Shown one piece after another: positions 7,665 through 16,459 of a DNA stretch of 64,000 nt (its first letter is position 1; each line of letters begins with the position of its first letter). A model generated the notes under the pieces. It saw only the letters and a list, made by a program, of their open reading frames with translations, was not told where the DNA came from and ran no database searches. Source of the stretch: Cohnella abietis (GTDB lineage Bacteria > Bacillota > Bacilli > Paenibacillales > Paenibacillaceae); the NCBI RefSeq assembly GCF_004295585.1, contig NZ_AP019400.1, forward strand, positions 4,004,001 through 4,068,000, written 5' to 3'. The translations under genes were made by a program, and so were the position numbers.

Positions 7665-7802
7665 AGAAACAGACCCATCTACTGCTGACGAGGTTAGCTG
7701 ACGGACTTGGGTAAGATGGTACCCTACATTCTTAACGAATGATTCGCCCCACTAGACTGGTTCCCCCGCTTTTCGAAACGTAATTCGAAAATTAAGCGTA
7801 TT
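7665..7802 (-). ncRNA. Cyclic-di-AMP riboswitch (ydaO/yuaA class)
   Basis: The minus strand carries the class hallmarks in order: CGCTTAAT near 7795, GCGGGGGAACCA near 7770, GGGGCGAATC near 7745, TAGGGTACC, and the diagnostic CCGTCAGCTAACCTCG near 7690. It lies between a good sigma-A promoter and tandem terminators upstream of the cyclase-like gene. Known members of this class are mostly OFF switches that bind two c-di-AMP molecules. Recognition is from memory of the consensus; a covariance-model search would settle it. Confidence 0.9.
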
Positions 7803-7805
7803 ATA

Positions 7806-7834
7806 ATTTTAGGCTTAATAAATTGGAATGTCAA
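7806..7834 (-). promoter_or_regulatory. Sigma-A promoter of the c-di-AMP riboswitch transcript
   Basis: On the minus strand TTGACA (7829-7834) is followed after 17 bp by TAAAAT (7806-7811). The transcript would start just before the riboswitch. Confidence 0.8.
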
Positions 7835-7865
7835 CGTCTCTTAATAAGTCTCTTTACAGCTTGAT

Positions 7866-7895
7866 TTGAATACACATGTGCGGAAACGTTATGAT
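7866..7895 (+). promoter_or_regulatory. Probable promoter of the AI-2E family gene
   Basis: TTGAAT (7866-7871) and TATGAT (7890-7895) are separated by 18 bp, about 75 bp upstream of the start codon at 7973. Confidence 0.55.
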
Positions 7896-7972
7896 CAGTA
7901 CATAGTGACAACCAACGGCCTTATTTTCACGAATAATTCTCCACATTTTTACCAGAATTAGGAGGAAGAGAT

Positions 7973-9136
7973 ATGCAACAGTCTCGTAAATGGTCAGATC
8001 GATTCAAATGGATGGTTCTAAATCAGAAGCTCATCCTGTTTCTCGTTATTGTTCTCTTACTTACGCTTAACATCTTTGTCATTAACAAAATTTCTTACGT
8101 GTTCCACCCGTTTATTGTCATCTTAGAAACTGTATTTCTGCCTTTCCTGCTCACTGGAGTCGCCTTCTATTTGTTAAATCCTATTGTTGATTTCTTTGAA
8201 CGAAAGAGATTTCCACGAGTGTATTCCATTGTCATATTGTATCTGATCATTATCGGGATTATTACATTAGTCGTTATGATTGTGTTTCCGTTACTTCGCG
8301 ATCAGATTTTTAGCTTAATTGAAAACTTTCCGGCCTATAGCCGAGTTGCACAGGAAAAATCCGAGGAGCTTATCGGCAGTGAGTTTTTCAGTCAGCTTCA
8401 GCACACGATCGGTTTCGATTCCACAAAGCTAGCCGATGATTTCTCATCTCGAGCATCAAGTTTACTTAGTAACACTTGGTCAGGACTAGGAAGCTTGCTC
8501 GGTAGAATAACTGAAACGGTTCTTGCAGTCGTTACCGTACCTTTCATCTTGTTCTATCTGCTCAAGGATCGTAGGAAATTAACTCCTTTCGTTCTTGGGT
8601 TTGTACCTACACCCCTGCGTAAACGTTCATTCCGGGTCTTGCTTGAAATGAACCATCAAATCAGCTCCTATATACGTGGGCAAATTATCGTAAGCTTCTG
8701 TATAGGGTTTCTACTGTACATCGGTTACCTCATAATCGGGTTGGATTATTCCCTCGTACTGGCCGTAATCGCAGCTTGCACGAGTATTGTTCCTTACTTA
8801 GGACCTGCAATTGCTATTACTCCAGCATTGATCGTAGCTATGGTTACCTCGCCTGTCATGCTTCTGAAAATGATTGTGATTTGGACAATCGTCCAGCTTA
8901 TAGAGGGGAAATTTATTTCTCCTCAAATCATGGGAAGATCCATGCATATTCATCCTGTGACGATAATCTTTGTTATTCTTACTGCTGGCAACCTATTTGG
9001 TATTCTCGGGATTATACTAGCCGTACCTGGATATGCCATTCTGAAGGTAATAGGTACTCATTTATTTAAATGGTTTAAGGAAAAAACACAATTGTACGAA
9101 CCAGCACTGGAACAGGATGAAAATTCGCAAGCATAA
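7973..9136 (+). CDS. AI-2E family transporter (UPF0118)
   Basis: This 387-residue protein has about eight predicted membrane segments, with paired helices at about 20-90, a soluble linker at about 110-170, and the family-typical C-terminal block (YLGPAIAITPALIVAMVTSP, EGKFISPQIMGRSMHIHPVTIIFVILTAGNLFGILGIILAVP). Members include the AI-2 exporter TqsA and sodium(lithium)/proton antiporters, so the substrate cannot be assigned. Length and start (ATG with AGGAGG) are typical. It is monocistronic, divergent from the c-di-AMP riboswitch gene, and ends at a strong terminator. Confidence 0.93.
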   Translation: MQQSRKWSDRFKWMVLNQKLILFLVIVLLLTLNIFVINKISYVFHPFIVILETVFLPFLLTGVAFYLLNPIVDFFERKRFPRVYSIVILYLIIIGIITLVVMIVFPLLRDQIFSLIENFPAYSRVAQEKSEELIGSEFFSQLQHTIGFDSTKLADDFSSRASSLLSNTWSGLGSLLGRITETVLAVVTVPFILFYLLKDRRKLTPFVLGFVPTPLRKRSFRVLLEMNHQISSYIRGQIIVSFCIGFLLYIGYLIIGLDYSLVLAVIAACTSIVPYLGPAIAITPALIVAMVTSPVMLLKMIVIWTIVQLIEGKFISPQIMGRSMHIHPVTIIFVILTAGNLFGILGIILAVPGYAILKVIGTHLFKWFKEKTQLYEPALEQDENSQA

Positions 9137-9198
9137 ACAGTTTTCTCATGTCTTTGGATTAGCGAAAGAATGCTTTTGTCGGAGGTTATTTGAAAATA

Positions 9199-9245
9199 AA
9201 GAAGCAGGTCAATCCTCCTATAATGGCGGGCTGACCTGCTTCTTT
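9199..9245 (+). terminator. Terminator after the AI-2E gene
   Basis: AAGCAGGTCA pairs with TGACCTGCTT, followed by CTTTTCTTT on the plus strand. Confidence 0.9.
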
Positions 9246-9303
9246 TCTTTCCTTTGCCCTCATACACTTGAGAGCAGCATACGCAGAGGAAGGAAGGGTG
9301 AGA

Positions 9304-9711
9304 ATGAAAAAGATTGTCTACTCCCTTGTCATTTTGTGCGCATTTCTTGGAGCCTGGATGTATCTTCCTTCATCTACAAATCAAGCCGCATTAAACACAA
9401 AGTTTAGTGACGAAAATATACGAATGGAGATCGTCTCCAACCAACAAGTGGCTAAGGTCATGCATGAAAATTCCTTCTCACTCACCCTCACCGACCTCGC
9501 AGGGAAGCCACTTGACCAACCCGATATGAAGGTTAGCTTGGAGATGCCTAGTATGTTCTGCGGTGTAATCCCCACGACTTTGAATGAGGTTGAGCCGGGT
9601 AAGTACAATATCATAGGAATTCCTGTGATGTCAGGCAAGTGGGAGGCTACAGTTACTCTCGTTACACCAACCGAAACTTTACATGTAAAGCATCCTTTTA
9701 TATCAAAATAA
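9304..9711 (+). CDS. YtkA-like (FixH-type) exported protein
   Basis: From the ATG at 9304 (GGAAGGGTGA ribosome site) this is a 135-residue protein with an N-terminal hydrophobic anchor (IVYSLVILCAFLGAWMYL). A YtkA-like beta-sandwich follows: FSLTLTDLAGKPLDQPDMKVSLEMPSMFCG... and GKYNIIGIPVMSGKWEATVTLV. YtkA/FixH-type domains are often found near copper transport and cytochrome oxidase assembly genes. Here the convergent neighbours are a SafE-type membrane protein and a copper P-type ATPase, matching that context. The Met-rich segment (MPSMFC) might bind copper, which is inference. Confidence 0.85.
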   Translation: MKKIVYSLVILCAFLGAWMYLPSSTNQAALNTKFSDENIRMEIVSNQQVAKVMHENSFSLTLTDLAGKPLDQPDMKVSLEMPSMFCGVIPTTLNEVEPGKYNIIGIPVMSGKWEATVTLVTPTETLHVKHPFISK

Positions 9712-9731
9712 ATCTCGGCTACAGTTCTACC

Positions 9732-10415
9732 TCACCAAATCCACGGATGAATGCTCGGCACCCAGCCATTCGCCGCTAAGCCCTTCATAATAGACAGAAA
9801 GCCCATCAGATAAGCTAACGACGCTCCAGCATTTCGCATGCCCTTTCGCCATTTCTTACGAATGCTTCCAGCAAACAAAGCAACAAGCAGCAATATCGGC
9901 ATAGTTGAAATTCCGAACACCAGCATGATCACCCAACCATCAAACCAAGATCCGGATGCTGCGGCGTTCATCTGCATCGCATAGGTCAAACCACAGGGAA
10001 GAAAACCAAGCATAATCCCTGTCAGAAATACACCCGTTAATTCGTATTTTTGCCGAAGGACGGATATTCGTGCGTTCATTTTACGACTACCCGGTATAAA
10101 ATGATGAGGAATCGGCAACGTATAACGCCAATAGGTCCATATTAAAATAAAAGCTCCTCCTACAAAGCTTGCAATACTTTGAACGCCTACAAAATCTCCT
10201 GCAACGTTGATGAAAGATCCCACCAGCCCCATGAAAAGGCCCGTAAGCGAGTAAGTTGTGATTCGGCCTGCATTATAGGCAAGAACGGAACGAATAGGCT
10301 CTCCCTTGGCGTTCATGGCGAATGAGGATGAAATACCTCCACACATAATCAAACAATGAGGCGCTCCCATAATTCCAGACAGAGCAACAAGCGCAAGGGC
10401 GTTAGCGGAAATCAA
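9732..10415 (-). CDS. SafE/UreH-type membrane protein (DsbD_2 family)
   Basis: About six membrane segments are present, with the family signature GAPHCLIMCGGISSSF near the N-terminus and GFLPCGLTYAMQM in the second half, the paired Cys/Pro motifs of the SafE/DsbD-like group. Such proteins are commonly encoded next to CcoI-type copper ATPases and are implicated in copper handling during cytochrome oxidase assembly. The best-placed start is the TTG at 10415, with AAGGAG 11 bases upstream. A GTG at 10427 would abut the ribosome site. It directly follows the ATPase gene (stop at 10417), so the two are co-transcribed. Confidence 0.85.
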   Translation of the reverse strand: MISANALALVALSGIMGAPHCLIMCGGISSSFAMNAKGEPIRSVLAYNAGRITTYSLTGLFMGLVGSFINVAGDFVGVQSIASFVGGAFILIWTYWRYTLPIPHHFIPGSRKMNARISVLRQKYELTGVFLTGIMLGFLPCGLTYAMQMNAAASGSWFDGWVIMLVFGISTMPILLLVALFAGSIRKKWRKGMRNAGASLAYLMGFLSIMKGLAANGWVPSIHPWIW

Positions 10416-10416
10416 T

Positions 10417-12600
10417 TTAAGATCCACTCCTTATCGGATTCCGTTGGAGCCTTAATGCATTAGTTACCACGATGACAGAGCTTGCTGCCATACCTAAACA
10501 CGCGATTCTTGGATCTAAATAACCCATCGCTGCAAAAGGTACTGCTACGGAATTATAGACCAATGCGAAGGTTAAATTTTGTTTAATATTACGCATCGTT
10601 CGCTTGCTAAGCTCTATCGCGTCTAATACCCCTGTTATTTGACTGCGCGATAAAACAATATCTCCGGTTTGCATAGCAATATTAGCTCCGCCCCCCATCG
10701 CTATTCCCACATCCGCAGCGGCTAACGCAGCAGCATCATTAATTCCATCGCCTACAAAAGCAACTATGTGCCCTTCCTGCCTTAATTCACTAACCATCAA
10801 CGCCTTATTTTCTGGAGAGCATTGTGAGTGAACCACTTCAATACCTACTTGCTCCGCTACAACACGAGCAGGCTCCAGTTGATCCCCGGTAACCATCCAA
10901 ACTTTGGCATATTCTCTTAATTGTCGAACAGTTGCTGAGGCATCATCCCTTAGCTGGTCAGAAAAGATGAAGCCACCTGCCGCCTGTCGTTCTAAAGATA
11001 GATAAAGCACATTTCCCGTATTTTCCACTGCGGTGTTTATAGGCAAACTCCCCTTTAGGAGAATACCCTCAGACTGAATCCACGCTGAATGCCCGACATG
11101 AACCAGCTTCCCTTCTACTATCCCCTTCATTCCACCGCCTGGTATTTCCAAAAGGCCTGACGCCTCAGGTATAAGTAATCGCTGCTGCTGGGCTGCCTCC
11201 GTAATCGCGTGAGCTAGAGGGTGGGATGAATACTTCTCAACGGCAGCCGCCATGCGAAGGAGATAGGAGCTTGGATGCCTTGGCGATTGAATCGTTTTTA
11301 GTCGAGGTTTCCCTTCGGTCAATGTTCCAGTTTTATCGAACAATATTCGATTGACCCGGTGAAGGGTTTCGAGTGAGTTTCCGTGCTTGAAAAGGATCCC
11401 TTTTTTCGCAGATAAGGCGGTTGCCACAAGGATTGACACAGGAGTAGCCAAACCGAGCGCGCATGGGCATGCAATTAGCATCACGGTTAAAGCGTAACGA
11501 ATGGCTAATTCAGATGAGTCATCAGCCGAAGAAAAGTACCATGCAGCATACGTAATAAGTGCACATGCAATCATGAAAGGAACGAACATCGCGGCCACTC
11601 TGTCAACTTTTCGCGCTATCGCTGGTTTGTTAGTTTGTGCCTCCTCTACCATGGCGATCATGCGTGACAGACGCGATTCATGTGTTTCACAGGTCGCTTT
11701 AATATGCAAGATTCCGTTCAAGCATCGGGTTCCACTATAAGCATATTCGTTAGTGGATTTCAGGATAGGCAAGCCCTCACCCGTCAACAATGACTCATCA
11801 ACTTCGGCGCAGCCAGATTCGATGATTCCATCAGCAGAAATCCACTCTCCAGCTTGAATAACAACAATATCGCCAACTCTCAGCTTATCTGCTGGAATCC
11901 ATTCTTCAGCCTTCCTATGCATCACTCTAATTAATCGAATGCGATGATCGTGAAGCTCGCTTAAATCCTTTAAAGCCTTACCCTTGGCGATGGATTCTAG
12001 AAGCTTGCCGAGCAGAATAACCGTTATAATCATGGCAATGGTATCAAAATAAAGATGGATATGCTGGTTGGATGAGTCAGAGCGGAACATTAAATAATGG
12101 CTATAGAAATAAGCTACAGTCGTACTAAGAACGACGAGAACATCCATGTTGGCTGTTCGCTGTTTCAAAGCTTGGAAGGCACCATAGTAAAAAGGATAGC
12201 CAACGTAAAATAGCAACACCGAAGCCAGCCCCCACTGTAAGTAAAAGGACTGTAACAAAGCGGGTACCCATACGAATGAAAACCCTGGTAAGTGAGCCAG
12301 CATAGCCCATAACAGAGGAATCGAGAGTAACAGCGCAAGTAAGAACCTGTTCCGATAGGAACGAATTTCAGCCTCGTTAGCCTTCTTCGGATTTGTCAGC
12401 CCCTCTTCTACCCCATAGCCTAATTGATCAATTCTTTTAAATACAGTTGCTGGGGTAAGCTTGGTAGGATCGTATTGGATAACGGATTGAGCAGTAGCTA
12501 AATTCACAGAAACCTGCTCAACCCCTTCTAATCGTTGCAGCCCTTTCTCGATGCGGGAAGAACAAGCGGCACAAGTCATCCCGGTTATGTATACGCGCAT
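10417..12600 (-). CDS. Copper-type P1B ATPase (CcoI/CopA-like)
   Basis: Domains in order are an N-terminal HMA domain with GMTCAACSSR, membrane helices, an actuator domain with TGEGLP, the ion-binding CPC motif (IACPCALGLATPVS), the phosphorylation site DKTGTLTEG, a nucleotide-binding domain, MVTGDQ, and GDGINDAAALAAADVGIAMGG. These features define a Cu(I)-transporting P1B ATPase. The start is uncertain: I use the ATG at 12600, which gives the usual HMA N-terminus (MRVYITGMTC). An upstream TTG at 12702 would add 34 residues without a ribosome site. Unlike the copA gene at 46.8 kb there is no CsoR-type operator upstream, so this copy may serve oxidase assembly rather than detoxification. Confidence 0.92.
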   Translation of the reverse strand: MRVYITGMTCAACSSRIEKGLQRLEGVEQVSVNLATAQSVIQYDPTKLTPATVFKRIDQLGYGVEEGLTNPKKANEAEIRSYRNRFLLALLLSIPLLWAMLAHLPGFSFVWVPALLQSFYLQWGLASVLLFYVGYPFYYGAFQALKQRTANMDVLVVLSTTVAYFYSHYLMFRSDSSNQHIHLYFDTIAMIITVILLGKLLESIAKGKALKDLSELHDHRIRLIRVMHRKAEEWIPADKLRVGDIVVIQAGEWISADGIIESGCAEVDESLLTGEGLPILKSTNEYAYSGTRCLNGILHIKATCETHESRLSRMIAMVEEAQTNKPAIARKVDRVAAMFVPFMIACALITYAAWYFSSADDSSELAIRYALTVMLIACPCALGLATPVSILVATALSAKKGILFKHGNSLETLHRVNRILFDKTGTLTEGKPRLKTIQSPRHPSSYLLRMAAAVEKYSSHPLAHAITEAAQQQRLLIPEASGLLEIPGGGMKGIVEGKLVHVGHSAWIQSEGILLKGSLPINTAVENTGNVLYLSLERQAAGGFIFSDQLRDDASATVRQLREYAKVWMVTGDQLEPARVVAEQVGIEVVHSQCSPENKALMVSELRQEGHIVAFVGDGINDAAALAAADVGIAMGGGANIAMQTGDIVLSRSQITGVLDAIELSKRTMRNIKQNLTFALVYNSVAVPFAAMGYLDPRIACLGMAASSVIVVTNALRLQRNPIRSGS

Positions 12601-12717
12601 TGTTTTCAATATATTGGCCCCATTCCTGCACGAAGTCGTATGGAACACATGTCCCATATACTTTATGAAGGTTGAGCTAGGATAAGAATAGTCGGTTTCC
12701 AATCATTCAAAACAGTC

Positions 12718-12747
12718 AAAAAGCCAAGCAAAATTCGCTTGGCTTCT
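12718..12747 (-). terminator. Terminator after tatA
   Basis: On the minus strand AAGCCAAGCG pairs with a matching CGCTTGGCTT-type arm around ATTT, followed by TTTTTG. It separates the oxidoreductase/Tat operon from the ATPase genes downstream. Confidence 0.8.
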
Positions 12748-12796
12748 TTGAATGCAATATCCGCCTCACTAACCCCAACCATACCACTACGGCCAG

Positions 12797-12997
12797 CTAG
12801 CTTTTTCCTTTTTCCAGCTCAACGATAGTCACTTTTTCATCCAGATCTTCGTCAACGATGCCTTTGGTGGAATTGCGGAATTCTCTTAATGTGTCACCGA
12901 AAGCACGGCCTAGCTGTGGCAGCTTCGCTGGTCCGAAGACAATTAATGCGATGGCCAGAATAATAATGAGCCCAGATACCCCAATATTGTTAAACAT
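12797..12997 (-). CDS. tatA: Twin-arginine translocase subunit TatA
   Basis: This 66-residue protein has one N-terminal membrane helix (GVSGLIIILAIALIVFG), the hinge FGPAKLPQLGRAFGDTLREFRN, and an amphipathic helix, the full TatA/TatE pattern. TatA oligomerises to form the Tat export pore together with TatC. The gene follows tatC by 32 bp in the same operon as a Tat substrate (gene 15525-16298), as in the substrate-linked Tat systems of Bacillus. Confidence 0.95.
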   Translation of the reverse strand: MFNNIGVSGLIIILAIALIVFGPAKLPQLGRAFGDTLREFRNSTKGIVDEDLDEKVTIVELEKGKS

Positions 12998-13029
12998 GAC
13001 AGCACCTCCCTTCTTCTACTTTTTTTCCG

Positions 13030-13794
13030 TTAAGTTGGACGAACAGCAAGATAAGCCCGTCTACGATGGTATCGAGTGGAAATAAACGCGCTAATCTCAA
13101 ATAAAATCAGCAGTGGTACAGTGACTGACAGATGGGATACGAAATCCGGCGGTGAAATGAGTGTGCCGAGAATCGCCAAGCCAACATAGGCGTATTTGCG
13201 GATAAATTTTAGCTTTTCCGGAGTCAACAGACCGAGACGCGTAAGAAACATCATCACTAGCGGCATTTCAAAAGCAACTCCCATTGGCAGTAAGAAGCTA
13301 ATCAGAAACGACACATAATGCTGAATACCGTATACCTCCATCGCTCCGATGCCCTGATTGAGCTTGATCATAAACCGAATCATCATCGGTAAAGCAACCG
13401 TGTAGCCGAAGCTGACTCCGAATAGGAAAAGCACAAACGAAAGCGGCACATATAACAATGTGTTCTTGGCTTCTGAATCGGTCATGCCGGGTCGAGCGAA
13501 TGCCCACAAGTGATAGAGCAATACCGGAAGCGTCAATACGACTCCCACCATAAGGGCACATTTCATGTATACAAGGAGCCCGTCCGATAAAGCGAAGACG
13601 CTCCACTGCACTTGCACTGAACCCAAGTGATCCTTAACAAAAGCCAAGATTTTCGGTGAGAGATAGAGCCCGAAGCTTAGAGCAACAAGAAAGTATGCAG
13701 CGACATAAATAAGACGCTTGCGGAGCTCAGACAGGTGTATCACGACATCTCTTTCGAATGTCTCAGCTCCTTGGCCTTTACCGCTGCCGCTCAA
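13030..13794 (-). CDS. tatC: Twin-arginine translocase subunit TatC
   Basis: This 254-residue protein has six membrane helices and typical TatC sequence: HLSELRKRLIYVAAYF near the N-terminus, LWAFARPGMTDSEAKN in the first cytoplasmic loop, and LISPPDFVSHLSVTVPLLILFEIS near the end. TatC recognises the twin-arginine signal. The likely start is a TTG at 13794 overlapping the stop of the oxidoreductase gene (TTGA), which implies translational coupling. The partner substrate is encoded two genes upstream. Confidence 0.95.
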   Translation of the reverse strand: MSGSGKGQGAETFERDVVIHLSELRKRLIYVAAYFLVALSFGLYLSPKILAFVKDHLGSVQVQWSVFALSDGLLVYMKCALMVGVVLTLPVLLYHLWAFARPGMTDSEAKNTLLYVPLSFVLFLFGVSFGYTVALPMMIRFMIKLNQGIGAMEVYGIQHYVSFLISFLLPMGVAFEMPLVMMFLTRLGLLTPEKLKFIRKYAYVGLAILGTLISPPDFVSHLSVTVPLLILFEISAFISTRYHRRRAYLAVRPT

Positions 13795-15512
13795 ACAAGC
13801 GACCCGCCTTTTTGCAAATACTTAATTACACCCTCAGCTGTCCGGTAGGATAGTGCCCCAACCGTTGCTGTCGGATTATAACCGCTATTGTGGGCGAAGT
13901 TTGAGGCGCCGCATATAAACACATTTTCCGCATCCCACATTTGCAAATAGTTGTTCACGACAGAGGTTTTAGGATCACTGCCCATGATCGTACCGCCCGT
14001 ATTATGCGTGGATTGATAGGGTACGATGTTATACTGCCTAATCACGTTATGCATTTCTGTCTTCGTAGCTCCCATGCCGTCTGCGATATCCTTCGTTTTC
14101 TGGGCGATAAACTTCACAAGCTCCTTATCCTGATCTTCGAAATCGAAGGTCATCCGAATAAGGGGTAAGCCTAACGCATCCTTATACTCTGGATCCAGAT
14201 CGAGATAGTGATGACGATACGGCATACTAGCCCCTTGTCCAGAAACCGCAAGCACACGGTTCGCATTATGTATGGTCGCTTGCTTGAAGCCTTTTCCCCA
14301 TTTAGGTGTGTCCGCAGGCAGCGCCTGGTATTGTATGGGCCTTAGTCCAGTCTGGGTAAATCGGATATTCGCCCCATGTATAAAGTTTAATGAGCTGTGG
14401 TCAAAGTTGTCGCCGTTAAAGTCATCGAAGCTACTACCAAGAGCACCCGCACCCATCGCCAAATTAAACTCCCTGTCCTCATAGAAAGCAGCAGTACTAG
14501 CCCCATTGACCTGATAGGCATAGTTGCGGCCAACTGACCCGGTATCCGTCTTCGGGTCATAAGGCTTCCCAAGCTTAGACAGAAGCAACAACCGTACATT
14601 CGTGAAAACATACCCAGACAAAATGACGACATCCGCAGTCTGAATGAACTCCTCCCCTGTCGGAGTATTCACATACTTAACTCCAGATGCTTTCTTGCCA
14701 TCATGGATAATACCCGTGACATTCGCATGGGTACGCAATTCAAATTTCCCGGATTTCTGGGCAACGGGCATAACCGTCACCACTGGATCTGCTTTCGCCC
14801 CATACTCGCATCCGAAACGCTCGCAATAGCCGCAATACTGGCAGGCTGCACGTTCAATTCCGTCTGGATTCGTATAGTCTTGAGTCAGATTGGCAGATGG
14901 AATAACGTAAGGGTGGTAACCAAGCTTAGTAGCCGATTCTTCGAACAGCTTCATGCCTGGCGTTTTTTTCATAGGTGGAGTCGCGTAGGGCACCGACATT
15001 TTACCGATATTGTCTGGAAGCTGTTTATCTCCGGAAATACCAGACATTTGCTCATATTTGACGAAATACGGCTCAAGCTGGTCATACGTAATTCCCCAAT
15101 CCCTTATGGCCATTCCCTCGGGTATTTTGCTTTTACCATAACGTTCAACTGTTTTACTATAGATTTCAAAATCATAGGGCAGAAATCTGTAGTACTGTCC
15201 ATTCCAGTGAACACCGGCCCCTCCTAACCCATCTCCTAGTAGGAATGAACCGTAGGAGCGCATCGGCAGAGCCCGGATTTTTTCCGTATTGCGGAAGGTA
15301 ACCGTCTCCTTAGATAGATCCTGCATCAATTCATATCGAGCGGCATACCGTAATTCATCATGGACATGGTAGTAATCCTGAGTGCCACGGCTCTTACCTC
15401 GCTCAAGTCCAACAACAGTATGGCCCGCTTTGGTCAGCTCAGCTGCTAGGATGCCGCCTACCCAGCCCATTCCTACAATTACGACATCTACCTTCGGTAA
15501 TGTTGTAGCCAT
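13791..15512 (-). CDS. GMC-type FAD oxidoreductase (gluconate 2-dehydrogenase large-subunit type)
   Basis: About 573 residues. The FAD-binding Rossmann motif VVIVGMGWVGGILAAEL lies at the N-terminus, and the C-terminus has the GMC-type HNTGGTIMGSDP and FICGASNFAHNSGYNPTATVGAL with the catalytic His region. The block CQYCGYCERFGCEYG resembles the Cys cluster of FAD sugar dehydrogenases that bind an iron-sulfur centre. The substrate (gluconate, glucose or another polyol) is not readable. It has no signal peptide and is presumably exported as a complex with the small subunit, which carries the twin-arginine signal. The start is the ATG at 15512; its AAGGAGG ribosome site overlaps the upstream stop. 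No cytochrome c subunit gene is adjacent. Confidence 0.88.
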   Translation of the reverse strand: MATTLPKVDVVIVGMGWVGGILAAELTKAGHTVVGLERGKSRGTQDYYHVHDELRYAARYELMQDLSKETVTFRNTEKIRALPMRSYGSFLLGDGLGGAGVHWNGQYYRFLPYDFEIYSKTVERYGKSKIPEGMAIRDWGITYDQLEPYFVKYEQMSGISGDKQLPDNIGKMSVPYATPPMKKTPGMKLFEESATKLGYHPYVIPSANLTQDYTNPDGIERAACQYCGYCERFGCEYGAKADPVVTVMPVAQKSGKFELRTHANVTGIIHDGKKASGVKYVNTPTGEEFIQTADVVILSGYVFTNVRLLLLSKLGKPYDPKTDTGSVGRNYAYQVNGASTAAFYEDREFNLAMGAGALGSSFDDFNGDNFDHSSLNFIHGANIRFTQTGLRPIQYQALPADTPKWGKGFKQATIHNANRVLAVSGQGASMPYRHHYLDLDPEYKDALGLPLIRMTFDFEDQDKELVKFIAQKTKDIADGMGATKTEMHNVIRQYNIVPYQSTHNTGGTIMGSDPKTSVVNNYLQMWDAENVFICGASNFAHNSGYNPTATVGALSYRTAEGVIKYLQKGGSLV

Positions 15513-15524
15513 CCTCATTCCTCC

Positions 15525-16298
15525 TTAGCCAAGCTCAAGATGATCGTGCAAGCTGAGCGGCTCCATTTTAATAAACTCATCCTTCTCAATAACATCTAGG
15601 AAGCTCATCTGGTTGCCAGGGTAATTACGCATTCTCCATCCGTCCATATTGCGATTGCCCCCGTAGAGTGGGTCAGAATAGACACCTTCAAGCGTCAGGT
15701 TCTGGAGCATAACGAAAAATGTAGAGGCCGGCACACCCTTCAGCTTCACTTCGTCACTCTCGAAGGCAGTCAGCACCAAGTCCTGTTCCTCAGGTGTTAA
15801 GTCAACAAAAGCCTTCTTGTTCTTATCTGCGCTGTATTCGTCCAGTGCTTCAAGACCAAGCGTTAGAAGCTCTCTTCGCTTAAAGCTAAGCTGATAGCCT
15901 TGCGACGTCTCGGCCTTATAGAAGGGTGGCATCATATAATCGCGCCCATTAATGCCATAGGCACTGGCCATCTGATGATCAATAAAGAACGCAACACCTA
16001 ACTGCTTGGCGCCCGGGCCCAGATCATCCTTAGGAAAAATCCGCTCGGTAGCTGCTTCTGTAATTAGGAAATGGTCCTGCGAGAAGAACATTAAAGCTTG
16101 GTTATAGTCTTTTTCTGGCTTAGCGATAGGCGTCTCCGGCTTTGTCGGTTGTTCCTCTGTCAGCGTCTTTTTCTTGCTAGAGCCGATTATTCCGCCAATG
16201 ACTCCACCAACGACAACGCCGCCAATCGCTGTTCCCGAATACTTGAGAAACCTTCTTCGCGATTCATCCTGGGGCTTCTGTGAATCTTCTTTGGCCAT
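15525..16298 (-). CDS. Gluconate 2-dehydrogenase subunit 3 family protein with Tat signal
   Basis: A twin-arginine signal is obvious: ESRRRFLKYSGTAIGGVVVG, followed by a long glycine-rich hydrophobic stretch and a spacer (EEQPTKPETPIAKPEK). The mature part resembles the gluconate 2-dehydrogenase subunit 3 family (FFSQDHFLITEAATERIFPKDDLGPGAKQLGVAFFID and GGNRNMDGWRMRNYPG). It probably escorts the FAD subunit through the Tat pore. The ATG at 16298 follows GAGAGGGAG. It is the first gene of a four-gene operon, substrate pair then tatC and tatA. Confidence 0.9.
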   Translation of the reverse strand: MAKEDSQKPQDESRRRFLKYSGTAIGGVVVGGVIGGIIGSSKKKTLTEEQPTKPETPIAKPEKDYNQALMFFSQDHFLITEAATERIFPKDDLGPGAKQLGVAFFIDHQMASAYGINGRDYMMPPFYKAETSQGYQLSFKRRELLTLGLEALDEYSADKNKKAFVDLTPEEQDLVLTAFESDEVKLKGVPASTFFVMLQNLTLEGVYSDPLYGGNRNMDGWRMRNYPGNQMSFLDVIEKDEFIKMEPLSLHDHLELG

Positions 16299-16389
16299 AT
16301 TAGAATCTCCCTCTCTTCCTCAACTCGGAAAGGATATACGCGAAGTGTTTCCCTAAATATGGTTTTCCATCCAAGAAAAACGACACAAG

Positions 16390-16433
16390 AAAAGGACAGC
16401 CTGAGAGAGGGTTCTCCCGCTGGCTGTCCTTTT
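16390..16433 (-). terminator. Terminator after the DedA gene
   Basis: AAAAGGACAGCC pairs with GGCTGTCCTTTT around a 20-base loop. On the minus strand it is followed by TTTTCTTG. It could act in both directions. Confidence 0.85.
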
Positions 16434-16459
16434 GCTTAATTAAAGTCTTTTTCTGTTAT

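Noticed and set aside
12601..12702. N-terminal extension of the P-type ATPase from a TTG at 12702
   Set aside because: The extra 34 residues are not typical of HMA-domain ATPases and no ribosome site precedes the TTG.
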